Made by a program: the position numbers and the translations under genes. DNA of 40,699 bases from JAKFWI01 sp035549875 (GTDB lineage: Bacteria; Pseudomonadota; Alphaproteobacteria; Caulobacterales; Aquidulcibacteraceae): contig DASZPV010000125.1 of the NCBI GenBank assembly GCA_035549875.1, positions 1 through 40,699 on the forward strand, given 5' to 3'. The first letter of the stretch is position 1. The number at the start of each line of letters is the position of its first letter. This document shows positions 33,391 through 40,581 of this stretch, in pieces. The notes beneath the pieces are model-generated. The model was not told where the DNA came from, searched no databases, and saw nothing but the letters and a program-made list of their open reading frames with translations.

Positions 33391-34092
33391 TTATGACCGG
33401 TGCGGACGCTGCTTTACGAATTTCGCGGTCTTGTGTTGCGAGACCTGCAAGTAAGCGTCTTTTGCCGGCTGAATGTGCCCTTTGATGAGGGCGACCAGCT
33501 CCCTGCGCGACGCGCCCTGCAGGAGTTCGATCATCCTTTCATGTTCGGCGCGAACGCGGGCAAGAAGTTTGGGGTCGCCGACGCTGTACGAGCGGATGCC
33601 ATGCGTCTTGAAAGCGAGTTGCTCGATAATTTCCGTGAGCGGGACGTTGCCGCACGACGCAAACAGCGTCCTGTGGAACTTCAGGTTTTCCCTGAAAACA
33701 CGGCTCAAATCGCCGCGATCCACGGCGTCGCAATGCCGCTTGTGGATCGCCCGCAACTCGTTGATCAGCGATGCGGGCGCGGGCATCGGAATAAGCTCGG
33801 CGGCGCAGCATTCAACCAACGATCTGACGATGTAGAGCTGCTCGACTTCGTTGACCGTGAAATCCTTGACCGCCGCGCCGCGGTTTGGCTGCCGGACCAC
33901 GATGCCCATGGCGTCCAATTCCACCAGCGCCTGCCGGATGACGTGCCTCTTGACCTGGAAACGCTCGGCGAGTTCCTCCTCCACCAGACGTTCCCTAGGG
34001 GCCAGGTAGCCGAGCGCAATTTCCTCTTCCAGCGCGGCTACGATCTCGCCGACGTTGATGTCGGTGTTGCGCTGAGAGGTGACTGTCGCCAT
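33391..34092 (-). CDS. GntR-family transcriptional regulator (FCD/FadR subfamily)
   Basis: A 233-residue regulator. The N-terminal winged helix contains LVEEELAERFQVKRHVIRQALVELDAMGIVVRQPNRGAAV, and the all-helical C-terminal FCD domain contains RSLVECCAAELI, ENLKFHRTLFASCGNVPL and RAEHERMIELLQ, with the Asp/His pattern that binds a metal and an organic acid. Such proteins usually repress catabolic genes until a sugar acid or carboxylate binds. The ATG at 34092 has AGGA upstream; the ORF extension to 34179 would run through the operator. It diverges from the racemase-family gene across operator copy 3, which suggests autoregulation. Probable targets also include the importer/cupin and dehydratase operons. 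Confidence 0.92.
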   Translation of the reverse strand: MATVTSQRNTDINVGEIVAALEEEIALGYLAPRERLVEEELAERFQVKRHVIRQALVELDAMGIVVRQPNRGAAVKDFTVNEVEQLYIVRSLVECCAAELIPMPAPASLINELRAIHKRHCDAVDRGDLSRVFRENLKFHRTLFASCGNVPLTEIIEQLAFKTHGIRSYSVGDPKLLARVRAEHERMIELLQGASRRELVALIKGHIQPAKDAYLQVSQHKTAKFVKQRPHRS

Positions 34093-34161
34093 GGGTCCGT
34101 TCCTACAAAATTTGCCCGGCAGACGAAACAACTCCGTGGACATGCGCCGCTGCAAGATCGA

Positions 34162-34179
34162 CGCCAATATTGTTGACAA
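34162..34179 (+). promoter_or_regulatory. Putative GntR-family operator, copy 3 (gntR / racemase-family divergent promoter)
   Basis: CGCCAATATTGTTGACAA is the exact reverse complement of copy 1. It lies 70 bp upstream of the gntR start and 100 bp upstream of the GTG of the enolase-superfamily gene. Its TTGACA points towards the latter, the same polarity as copies 1 and 2 towards their operons. An 18-base identity between two distant intergenic regions is unlikely by chance. Confidence 0.74.
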
Positions 34180-34278
34180 GAGATGTGATTACAATCATCG
34201 TCTTACAGCCCGGTCTAAAACCACGATTCTCCTGTCCGCCGAGGGGCGCGACGCCATGGGGACGTCATAGGAGTGCAA

Positions 34279-35469
34279 GTGGCTAGAATATCCGCAATAC
34301 GTGCGCGAAACATTAGCGTACCCCTGGACGTGGCGACATCATTTTCAAGCCGCCAAGTGCTTACGCGCCACTACGGGATCGTGGAGGTCGAGGGCGACGA
34401 CGGCAGCACCGGCATTGGATTTTGCTACGTGGGGAGCGCTGGGGGGGCGCTATTCGCAGAGGCGGTGTCGAGCATCCTTGCGCCGGTTCTGCTCGGTCAG
34501 GACCCGTTCCGGACCGAGGGGCTCTGGAGCCAGATGTACCAGGAGGCCCTATTGCAGGGGCGTACGGGCATCGTCATGCGCGCGATCAGTGCGCTGGACG
34601 TGGCGCTATGGGATCGCAACGCCCGCTCGGTCGGTTTGCCTCTCTATAAGTTTCTGGGCGGCTACTACGCCGATACGGTTCCAGCCTACGCCAGCGGCGG
34701 CTACTATGTGGACGGCAAGACGCCTGATTTGCTCGCCTCCGAGATGGAGGGGTTCGTTCGGGCCGGGTTCAAGGCCGTCAAGATGAAGGTCGGACGGGAG
34801 GATTTGCGGGGCGAAGAGGCGCGCATCGCTGCTGTCCGTGAGCGGATCGGCGCTGACCCGGTGCTGATGCTCGACGCCAACAACGCCTGGGACGATCTGC
34901 CGACCGCGCTGCGCTTTGTCCGCATGTACGAGAAGTACGATCCCTACTTTATCGAAGAGCCGTTCAGCCCCGATCAGATCGACAACCACGAGCGCCTGGC
35001 CGCGGCATCGCCGGTGCCGGTTGCAACAGGGGAAATCGAAGCGGGACGCTGGAGGTTCAAACATCTCCTTCAGAATGGGGGGGCGATGATCCTGCAGACC
35101 GACGCCTGCGTGTGCGGCGGGATCACCGAGTTCCGCCGTATCGCCGCCACGGCGTCGAGTTTCGGGGTCACGGTTTGTCCGCATTGGTTTCACGATCTTC
35201 ACGCGCACCTTGTGGCGTCCACGCCGAATGCGCGTTATGTTGAATACTTTCCAGACGATCAGGTGCTGAACTTTCGCCGGCTCATCAATAAACAGGTCAC
35301 GGTCGAGAACGGTGAAATCTTGTTGCCGCGAGAGCCGGGGTTAGGTTTCTGGTGGGACAACGCGGCGATTGAGCGCTATGCAACCGGGCCGTGGAGAGAA
35401 TCTAAGCAGGCAAAAAACGTGATCGATCTTCACGAGGTTCAGGGCGCGCCGGGCATTCAGAGGTATTGA
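34279..35469 (+). CDS. Enolase-superfamily dehydratase (mandelate racemase subgroup)
   Basis: A 396-residue enolase-superfamily enzyme. The base K168-x-K170 is in KAVKMKVG, the Mg ligands are D199 (LMLDANNAW), E226 (FIEEPF) and E252 (TGEIE), and the second base is a D275/H302 dyad (QTDACVCGG, CPHWFHDLH). That set marks the mandelate racemase subgroup, mostly acid-sugar dehydratases and racemases. Expected product is a 2-keto-3-deoxy acid. The annotated GTG at 34273 touches the TAGGAG ribosome site (34267-34272), so I use the second in-frame GTG at 34279, six bases behind it. The aldolase gene begins 2 bp after its stop, and operator copy 3 is upstream. The acid substrate is not identifiable from sequence. 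Confidence 0.9.
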   Translation: MARISAIRARNISVPLDVATSFSSRQVLTRHYGIVEVEGDDGSTGIGFCYVGSAGGALFAEAVSSILAPVLLGQDPFRTEGLWSQMYQEALLQGRTGIVMRAISALDVALWDRNARSVGLPLYKFLGGYYADTVPAYASGGYYVDGKTPDLLASEMEGFVRAGFKAVKMKVGREDLRGEEARIAAVRERIGADPVLMLDANNAWDDLPTALRFVRMYEKYDPYFIEEPFSPDQIDNHERLAAASPVPVATGEIEAGRWRFKHLLQNGGAMILQTDACVCGGITEFRRIAATASSFGVTVCPHWFHDLHAHLVASTPNARYVEYFPDDQVLNFRRLINKQVTVENGEILLPREPGLGFWWDNAAIERYATGPWRESKQAKNVIDLHEVQGAPGIQRY

Positions 35470-35471
35470 GT

Positions 35472-36245
35472 TTGGACGACGCGAAAAATCTGCCGCCCAA
35501 TAAATTCAAGCGCCATCTCGCCGAAGGCAAAGTTCAGATCGGGCTCTGGCTCTCGTTGGATAGCCTGTTCGCCACGGAAATTCTTGCCGGCAGCGGGTTC
35601 GATTGGCTGCTGCTGGACATGGAGCATACCTGCATTGACCTTTCCCAGGTCGTGCAGCATTTGCGCGCCGCAAAGGGCGGCACGGCCGAAGTCGTTGTGC
35701 GTATTCCCTGGAATGAACCCATTGTCGTAAAGCGCCTGCTCGATGCGGGCGTCAGGTCGCTGATGGTGCCTTATGTGCAATCGGCGGAAGAAGCGCGCCG
35801 GGCTGTTGCGGCCACGCGTTATCCGCCGCAAGGGATTCGCGGCAGCGCGGGCAATACGCGCGCCAGCAACTTCAACCGTTTTGCGGCCTATCTGGAAAAG
35901 TACCAGGAAGAGCAATGCCTGATTGCTCAGATCGAAACGCCGGCATCGATCGAAGCCATTGAGGAAATTGCCAAGGTCGATGGCGTGGATGGGCTGTTTG
36001 TCGGCCCAAACGATTTGGCGACGAACATGGGGCGCCCGGGAGAGCCGGGGGCGGCGGATGTAAGGCTGGCGATCGCCGATGCGCTCGCCAGGATTCGCGC
36101 CACCGGAAAGGCGGCCGGCGTTTTGAATTTCAATCCCGGCGAAGCCCGCGCCCATATCGCGGCGAACATCGGCTTTATCGCGGTAGGGTCTGATGCGTCC
36201 ATTCTCGCCCGAAAAAGCGAAGCTTTACTGGCCGAGGTCAGGTAA
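35472..36245 (+). CDS. HpcH/HpaI-family class II (metal-dependent) pyruvate aldolase
   Basis: A 257-residue aldolase with GLWLSLDSLFATEILAGSGFDWLLLDMEH, VVRIPWNE, SLMVPYVQSAEEAR and QIETPASIEAIEEIAKVDGVDGLFVGPNDLATNMG, matching HpaI/GarL enzymes that split 2-keto-3-deoxy sugar acids or 4-hydroxy-2-oxo acids into pyruvate and an aldehyde. The start is TTG. The 35466 TTG is only two bases from the CAGAGG site at 35458-35463, so 35472, at eight bases, is preferred. It fits directly between the dehydratase that would make its substrate and the aldehyde dehydrogenase that would oxidise its aldehyde product. Fold and role are firm, the exact substrate is not. Confidence 0.92.
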   Translation: MDDAKNLPPNKFKRHLAEGKVQIGLWLSLDSLFATEILAGSGFDWLLLDMEHTCIDLSQVVQHLRAAKGGTAEVVVRIPWNEPIVVKRLLDAGVRSLMVPYVQSAEEARRAVAATRYPPQGIRGSAGNTRASNFNRFAAYLEKYQEEQCLIAQIETPASIEAIEEIAKVDGVDGLFVGPNDLATNMGRPGEPGAADVRLAIADALARIRATGKAAGVLNFNPGEARAHIAANIGFIAVGSDASILARKSEALLAEVR

Positions 36246-36280
36246 GCCGGCCTGATTTTCCGGCGTTGGAGCATGCGCAA

Positions 36281-37720
36281 ATGTACAACGCTCATCTCTT
36301 CATTGGCGGCGAAAAAATTGAGCGCACATCTCTGGCTCGGTTCGCTGTCGTCAATCCGGCCAATGAAGATGTTCTGGGAGAGGCGCCGAGCGCCGGCGCC
36401 GACGAAGCCGCCGCCGCTGTCGATGCAGCCCAGCGCGCGCTTTTGGTATGGCGGTCAACGAGTGCGTTTGAGCGCTCAAACGTGCTTCGCCGCGTCGCCG
36501 CGCTGATACGCGAACGCTTGGTCGAAATCGCCACGCTGACTACCATGGAGGTCGGCAAGCCTCTTGCGGAATCGCGCATTGAAGCGACGTCCGCGGCGGA
36601 ATATTTCGAATGGGCGGCCGAGGAAACGCGGCGTATTGCGGGCTACTCGCGTGAGGGGCGCGTGCCGGAAAGCCGCTATGACGTTACCTACGGGCCCGTA
36701 GGCGTCGTGCTCGCGCTCACCGCGTGGAATTATCCGGTGATCTTGCCGGCGCGCAAGCTCGCCATGGCGCTCGCGGCAGGCTGCACGGTGATCGTCCGCC
36801 CGGCCGAGGAGGCGCCGGCATGTGCAACCGCGCTGGTGCAATGTTGCCATGATGCGGGCCTGCCCGCGGGTGCGGTAAACCTCCTCTTGGGCGCGCCTGA
36901 GGCGATCGTTGAGCCGCTGATGGCCAATCCGGTCGTGCGCAAGGTTAGTTTTACCGGCTCGGTCAGGGTGGGTCAGATATTGATCCGCCAAAGCGCGCAA
37001 ACGGTGAAGCGCCTGACCATGGAACTAGGCGGTCACGCTCCATTCGTAGTGCTCAAGGACGCGGATATGGCCAAGACGGTTGCCGCCGCAACGATGGGCA
37101 AATTTCGCAACACCGGCCAGGTCTGCACGGCGCCAAGCCGCTTCTACGTCGAAAGCTCAGTCTACGAGGAGTTCGCCGAAAAAATGGCCGCACTCGCCCG
37201 TGCAATTCGTGTTGGCGACGGCATGGAGGATGGCGTTCAGATGGGCCCGCTGACGACGAAGCGTCAGCGCGATCAGGCCGAGCGCCTGGCCGAGGACGCC
37301 CGCAAGAAGGGCGCGAAGGTCGTTTGTGGCGGCGCGCGCCCGCGCGCTTTCAATCGCGGGTATTTTTACGAGCCGACAATTCTGACTGAGGTTCCGCCCG
37401 ACGCCGCCGTCATGTCTGATGAGCCGTTCACGCCGATAGCGGCGGTCGTTCCGTTCACCGATGTCGATGACGCCGTGCGGCAGGCCAATTCACTTGAAGC
37501 GGGGCTGGCTGCTTATGTTTTCTCGCGTTCGAGCGGCGCTGCGGAGGATGTGGCCGGGCGCCTTGAGGCCGGGGTGATCGGGATCAACACAGTGGCTGTG
37601 GCCGCGCCGGAGGCGCCCTTCGGGGGGGTGAAGGCCAGCGGCTTTGGCAGTGAAGGCGGTGTTGAGGGCGTGCGCGAATACCTCACCCCGAAGTTTGTTC
37701 ACAAAGTGCGAGTCTCGTAG
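36281..37720 (+). CDS. Aldehyde dehydrogenase (succinate-semialdehyde/glycolaldehyde type)
   Basis: A 479-residue aldehyde dehydrogenase with N150 in TAWNYP, E248 in MELGGHAP and nucleophile C282 in NTGQVCTAPSR. The cofactor-binding Lys expected in the KPAE block is Arg (VIVRPAEEAP at about 173), a conservative but unusual change. I chose ATG 36281 (MYNAHLFIGG), nine bases after GGAG, over the TTG at 36266. It follows the aldolase gene after 35 bp and probably oxidises the aldehyde released there, such as glycolaldehyde, tartronate semialdehyde or succinate semialdehyde. It is the third aldehyde dehydrogenase in the window and not close to the others. Confidence 0.9.
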   Translation: MYNAHLFIGGEKIERTSLARFAVVNPANEDVLGEAPSAGADEAAAAVDAAQRALLVWRSTSAFERSNVLRRVAALIRERLVEIATLTTMEVGKPLAESRIEATSAAEYFEWAAEETRRIAGYSREGRVPESRYDVTYGPVGVVLALTAWNYPVILPARKLAMALAAGCTVIVRPAEEAPACATALVQCCHDAGLPAGAVNLLLGAPEAIVEPLMANPVVRKVSFTGSVRVGQILIRQSAQTVKRLTMELGGHAPFVVLKDADMAKTVAAATMGKFRNTGQVCTAPSRFYVESSVYEEFAEKMAALARAIRVGDGMEDGVQMGPLTTKRQRDQAERLAEDARKKGAKVVCGGARPRAFNRGYFYEPTILTEVPPDAAVMSDEPFTPIAAVVPFTDVDDAVRQANSLEAGLAAYVFSRSSGAAEDVAGRLEAGVIGINTVAVAAPEAPFGGVKASGFGSEGGVEGVREYLTPKFVHKVRVS

Positions 37721-37737
37721 CTCGCAATTTGCGGGCT
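37719..37737. terminator. Short hairpin between converging genes
   Basis: AGCTCGCAA at 37719-37727 can pair with TTGCGGGCT at 37729-37737, one pair being G-T, overlapping the stop codon of the aldehyde dehydrogenase gene and followed by ATTT. It also overlaps the end of the small opposing gene. A bidirectional terminator is possible but the stem is short. Confidence 0.35.
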
Positions 37738-37963
37738 ATTTCCCGGAGTTGCTTTGCAGGAAGGCGTCGATCCGAGCTGCCAAACCTGTCGATGCATTAC
37801 CCTCAAGCTGGACGGCGATCGCCTGTTCTTTGATTAGCGCCTTGGTCTCCGTCGATAGCGCGCCCCATTGCTTGATAACGGCAAGGCCCATTCGCGTAAC
37901 CAATTCAGTGTCGTAGGCCGCATGCGCGGGAACCAAAGTCTTTATGTCGATCGCTTGGGTCAT
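37736..37963 (-). CDS. Small hypothetical protein (75 aa)
   Basis: A 75-residue acidic/neutral helical protein (MTQAIDIKTLVPAHAAYD...). Its amino-acid composition is that of a real protein, with amphipathic helices and no Arg/Ser skew, and its opposite-strand reading lacks any sensible sequence. The ATG has no clear Shine-Dalgarno. It lies alone between the aldehyde dehydrogenase and the Crp/Fnr gene. I do not recognise the family. Confidence 0.55.
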   Translation of the reverse strand: MTQAIDIKTLVPAHAAYDTELVTRMGLAVIKQWGALSTETKALIKEQAIAVQLEGNASTGLAARIDAFLQSNSGK

Positions 37964-38202
37964 TGGTGGATTCTGAACCTGTACTTATGGGGAAGTAGCT
38001 GATGGTGAACGCCGCGCTCCGCGAAACGTTCCTGCCCATAAGCAACCAAAAGGAGAATGGCTAAACGACGTTTTCGGGGCTGCTTGGCGGTAAAGGTGGC
38101 GCCTGGTCGGCGTTTCGGGTATTGTATGTCTATCGGCTGTCCCTGAAGGGCGCATGGCCGGCTGAGAGACACTTATGCTCCCGCCTCGACGCTGGAGCTA
38201 TT

Positions 38203-38952
38203 TTGCCTCATCCCATTCAAACGACGGTCAAAAACCGGATTCTGGCGGCGTTGCCCGCGCTGGAATTCGAGATGATCGCCAAAAACCTGACGCATGTCGA
38301 TCTGGCGCTAGGCCAGACTTTGCATCGGGCTGGCGACAATATCGACAACGTCTATTTCGTCGAAAGCGGCTTTATCTCAGCGCTTACCGTCCTTTCGGAT
38401 GGCCAGCCCCTGGAAATTGGGCTCATCGGCGCCGAGGGTGTAGCCGGCGTGAACGTGGTGCTTGGCGCGGCCACATCCTACAGTGAAACGATGTGTCAGA
38501 CGGGCGGCGACGCCTATCGCATGCCCGCCATAGCGCTGAAGGCGGCGTTCGCGCATGCGTCGCACCTGCGCGACCTTCTGTTGCGCTACGTCTATATTTT
38601 CGGCGTGCAGGTTGCGCAGACGGCGGCGTGCAACGCCCATCATGAACTCGGCCAGCGGCTCGCCCGCTGGCTTCTCGCCGCCCACGACAGGAGCGGCGTC
38701 GCGGAACTGTCGCTCACCCAGGATCTGATCGCGGTCATGCTGGGCGTGCGCCGATCGACTGTAAGCGTGGCGGCGGGCACGCTGCAGAAGGCTGGCGTAA
38801 TCCGCTACCAACATGGCCGGATCACTATCATTAACCGCGTCGGCCTCGAGGATGCGGCCTGCGAATGCTATGAGGCCGTGGCGGGTGAATATCGCGCGCT
38901 CTTTGGCGAGGGCCCGTCCCACATCGCGCCAGCCGCCGCTGTGATCGAATAG
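38203..38952 (+). CDS. Crp/Fnr-family transcriptional regulator
   Basis: A 249-residue regulator with an N-terminal cyclic-nucleotide-binding-type beta-roll (YFVESGFISALTVLSDGQPLEIGLIGAEG) and a C-terminal HTH (LTQDLIAVMLGVRRSTVSVAAGTLQKAGVI). It ends with the CECY motif common in alphaproteobacterial members. It lacks the four Fnr cysteines, so it is not an oxygen sensor of the Fnr type. I chose TTG 38203 because GGAG lies five bases upstream and the protein homology begins there; the reading from 38122 has an implausible basic N-terminus. The preceding 240 bp between the small gene and this start are non-coding. Ligand and targets unknown. Confidence 0.87.
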   Translation: MPHPIQTTVKNRILAALPALEFEMIAKNLTHVDLALGQTLHRAGDNIDNVYFVESGFISALTVLSDGQPLEIGLIGAEGVAGVNVVLGAATSYSETMCQTGGDAYRMPAIALKAAFAHASHLRDLLLRYVYIFGVQVAQTAACNAHHELGQRLARWLLAAHDRSGVAELSLTQDLIAVMLGVRRSTVSVAAGTLQKAGVIRYQHGRITIINRVGLEDAACECYEAVAGEYRALFGEGPSHIAPAAAVIE

Positions 38953-39073
38953 CTGCACTCCTGGAGGCGGGGGAACCCCGAAATGGCAGAATAACTGTCC
39001 ATTGTCGCCTACCGCACCGACTTCCGCCCACTAATGGCGCTGCTGCCGGGTGGGACGGATCGAAAGCGATACA

Positions 39074-40453
39074 ATGTCCAAGCATGCCCAAGGCCTGCCG
39101 CAAGCGATCGTCGATACGGTGCGCGAACCCATTCTCGTGCTGGACGACGATCTGCGCGTGGTTGCAGCGAGCCGATCATTTTATGAGAAGTTTAAGGCCG
39201 ATCGGCAAAACACCGAAGGACGGTTCTTGTCCGCGCTCGGGGACGGGCAATGGGACATTTCGGCGCTAAACGATCAGCTTAAGGCGATCGCGCCGGACGG
39301 AGGCGTCCTGGAGGGGTTTGAAGTCGCGCTGACCGTGCCGGAGCTTGGCGAGCGCATCATGCTGCTCAATGCCCGCAAAGTCTTCTACGAGCACGGCGAG
39401 CACGCGACGATTCTGCTTGCATTCGAGGATGTCACAGACCGCCGCATGGCCGAACGGGAGCGCGACTGTCTGCTACAGGAAAAGGAATTGCTGCTGGAGG
39501 AAATGCAGCATCGCGTCGCCAACAGCCTCCAGATCATCGCCAGCATTCTGTTGATGAAGGCGCGCGCCATGCCTTCTGTAGAGGTGCGTTCGCATCTCCA
39601 CGACGCGCACAAGCGCGTTCTGGCGGTGGCCGCGGTCCAGAAGCACCTGCGCCCGACAGTCGGAAGCGAAATGATCGCGATGCGTCCGTATCTGACGCAA
39701 TTGTGCGTCAGCCTAGCGGGTTCGATGATCGGGGAGCACACGATCACGATTGATCCGCAAATTAGCGACGCCAGCGAGAAATCCAGGAATGCGGTAAGCA
39801 TCGGCTTGATCGTCACCGAACTGGTGATGAACGCGCTGAAACACGCCTTTCCGGTTACTAGGCCCGACAGCACGATTGATGTGGTCTATTTTCATAGCGC
39901 GGCTGGCTGGCGGTTGAAGATTTCGGATAATGGCGTGGGCAAAGCGGTAACCGGAATTACGGCGGCCAAGGGCGGTCTGGGAACCAGCATTATCGCGGCG
40001 TTGGCTCAACAATTGGGCGCACGCGTTGACACGCAGTCGAACCCTTCGGGCACTTCCATATCGATCAGCAATGAGCCGGCGGAGAGCTCCGTAATATGCT
40101 TGAGCGCGCCGAGCCGCAACTACTCACGCAGGCGGCCTACTAAATCTGGCGGAACCGAGACAAGGCGGGAGCGTACTAGGTCTGGGCTAACGCGGCCAGA
40201 CGGGACGCTTTCTGTGATCTACTGGGTGGAATACCTGTTCGACCGCAAAGACCCAAAATCGGAATGCTGGTCGTTCCTTTCCCTCTTGCCCGACCTGGAC
40301 GGGGCGACAGCGCTTGCGCGCGAGGGCCTGCCGGATGTGCGCGAGCACTTCGGGGCCAAGGGATTTCGCATTTTCGACGACGCCGGCGCCATCGTAGCCG
40401 AGGAATTCGCCGCGCCGCCCTCCGCCAATCCGATTGACCGACGAGCGCGGTGA
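39074..40453 (+). CDS. PAS sensor histidine kinase, HisKA_2/HWE-like, with C-terminal extension
   Basis: A 459-residue cytoplasmic kinase. A PAS-like domain occupies residues 10-122 (IVDTVREPILVLDDDLRVV, FEDVTDRRMAERERD). The acceptor His is H146 in LLEEMQHRVANSLQ, followed by TELVMNALKHAFP and ISDNGVGK of the ATPase domain. The kinase proper ends near residue 335 (SISISNE). The remaining 120 residues are odd: an Arg/Ser/Thr-rich stretch (about 340-380), then an 80-residue protein-like segment beginning VIYWVEYLFDRKDP with an in-frame GTG at 40214. The tail may be a separate short gene, or read-through of a former intergenic region. No response regulator is adjacent. Confidence 0.83.
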   Translation: MSKHAQGLPQAIVDTVREPILVLDDDLRVVAASRSFYEKFKADRQNTEGRFLSALGDGQWDISALNDQLKAIAPDGGVLEGFEVALTVPELGERIMLLNARKVFYEHGEHATILLAFEDVTDRRMAERERDCLLQEKELLLEEMQHRVANSLQIIASILLMKARAMPSVEVRSHLHDAHKRVLAVAAVQKHLRPTVGSEMIAMRPYLTQLCVSLAGSMIGEHTITIDPQISDASEKSRNAVSIGLIVTELVMNALKHAFPVTRPDSTIDVVYFHSAAGWRLKISDNGVGKAVTGITAAKGGLGTSIIAALAQQLGARVDTQSNPSGTSISISNEPAESSVICLSAPSRNYSRRRPTKSGGTETRRERTRSGLTRPDGTLSVIYWVEYLFDRKDPKSECWSFLSLLPDLDGATALAREGLPDVREHFGAKGFRIFDDAGAIVAEEFAAPPSANPIDRRAR

Positions 40454-40513
40454 GGGCCGTTTTCGTTTCCGCCGTGGCGTCCAGGTGATCCTAAGCGGCT
40501 CGCGCTGATGTGA

Positions 40514-40550
40514 CGACGGAGGCCGAGATGGAATAGCTCGGCCTCCGTCG
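40514..40550 (+). terminator. Perfect 14-bp hairpin after the kinase gene
   Basis: CGACGGAGGCCGAG at 40514-40527 pairs perfectly with CTCGGCCTCCGTCG at 40537-40550 around a 9-base loop. It lies 61 bp past the kinase stop and 31 bp before the end of the opposing gene, so it probably serves as terminator for one or both converging units. No T-run follows on the plus strand. Confidence 0.6.
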
Positions 40551-40581
40551 ATCCGCGTAAAGCAACTTGGTCAAATAACAG

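Noticed and set aside
34079..34270. 63-codon plus-strand ORF spanning the third operator
   Set aside because: Covers a divergent promoter; no ribosome site or protein-like composition.
37644..37916. 90-codon plus-strand ORF overlapping the aldehyde dehydrogenase end
   Set aside because: Starts inside a real gene in another frame; the opposite-strand 75-aa reading is more protein-like.
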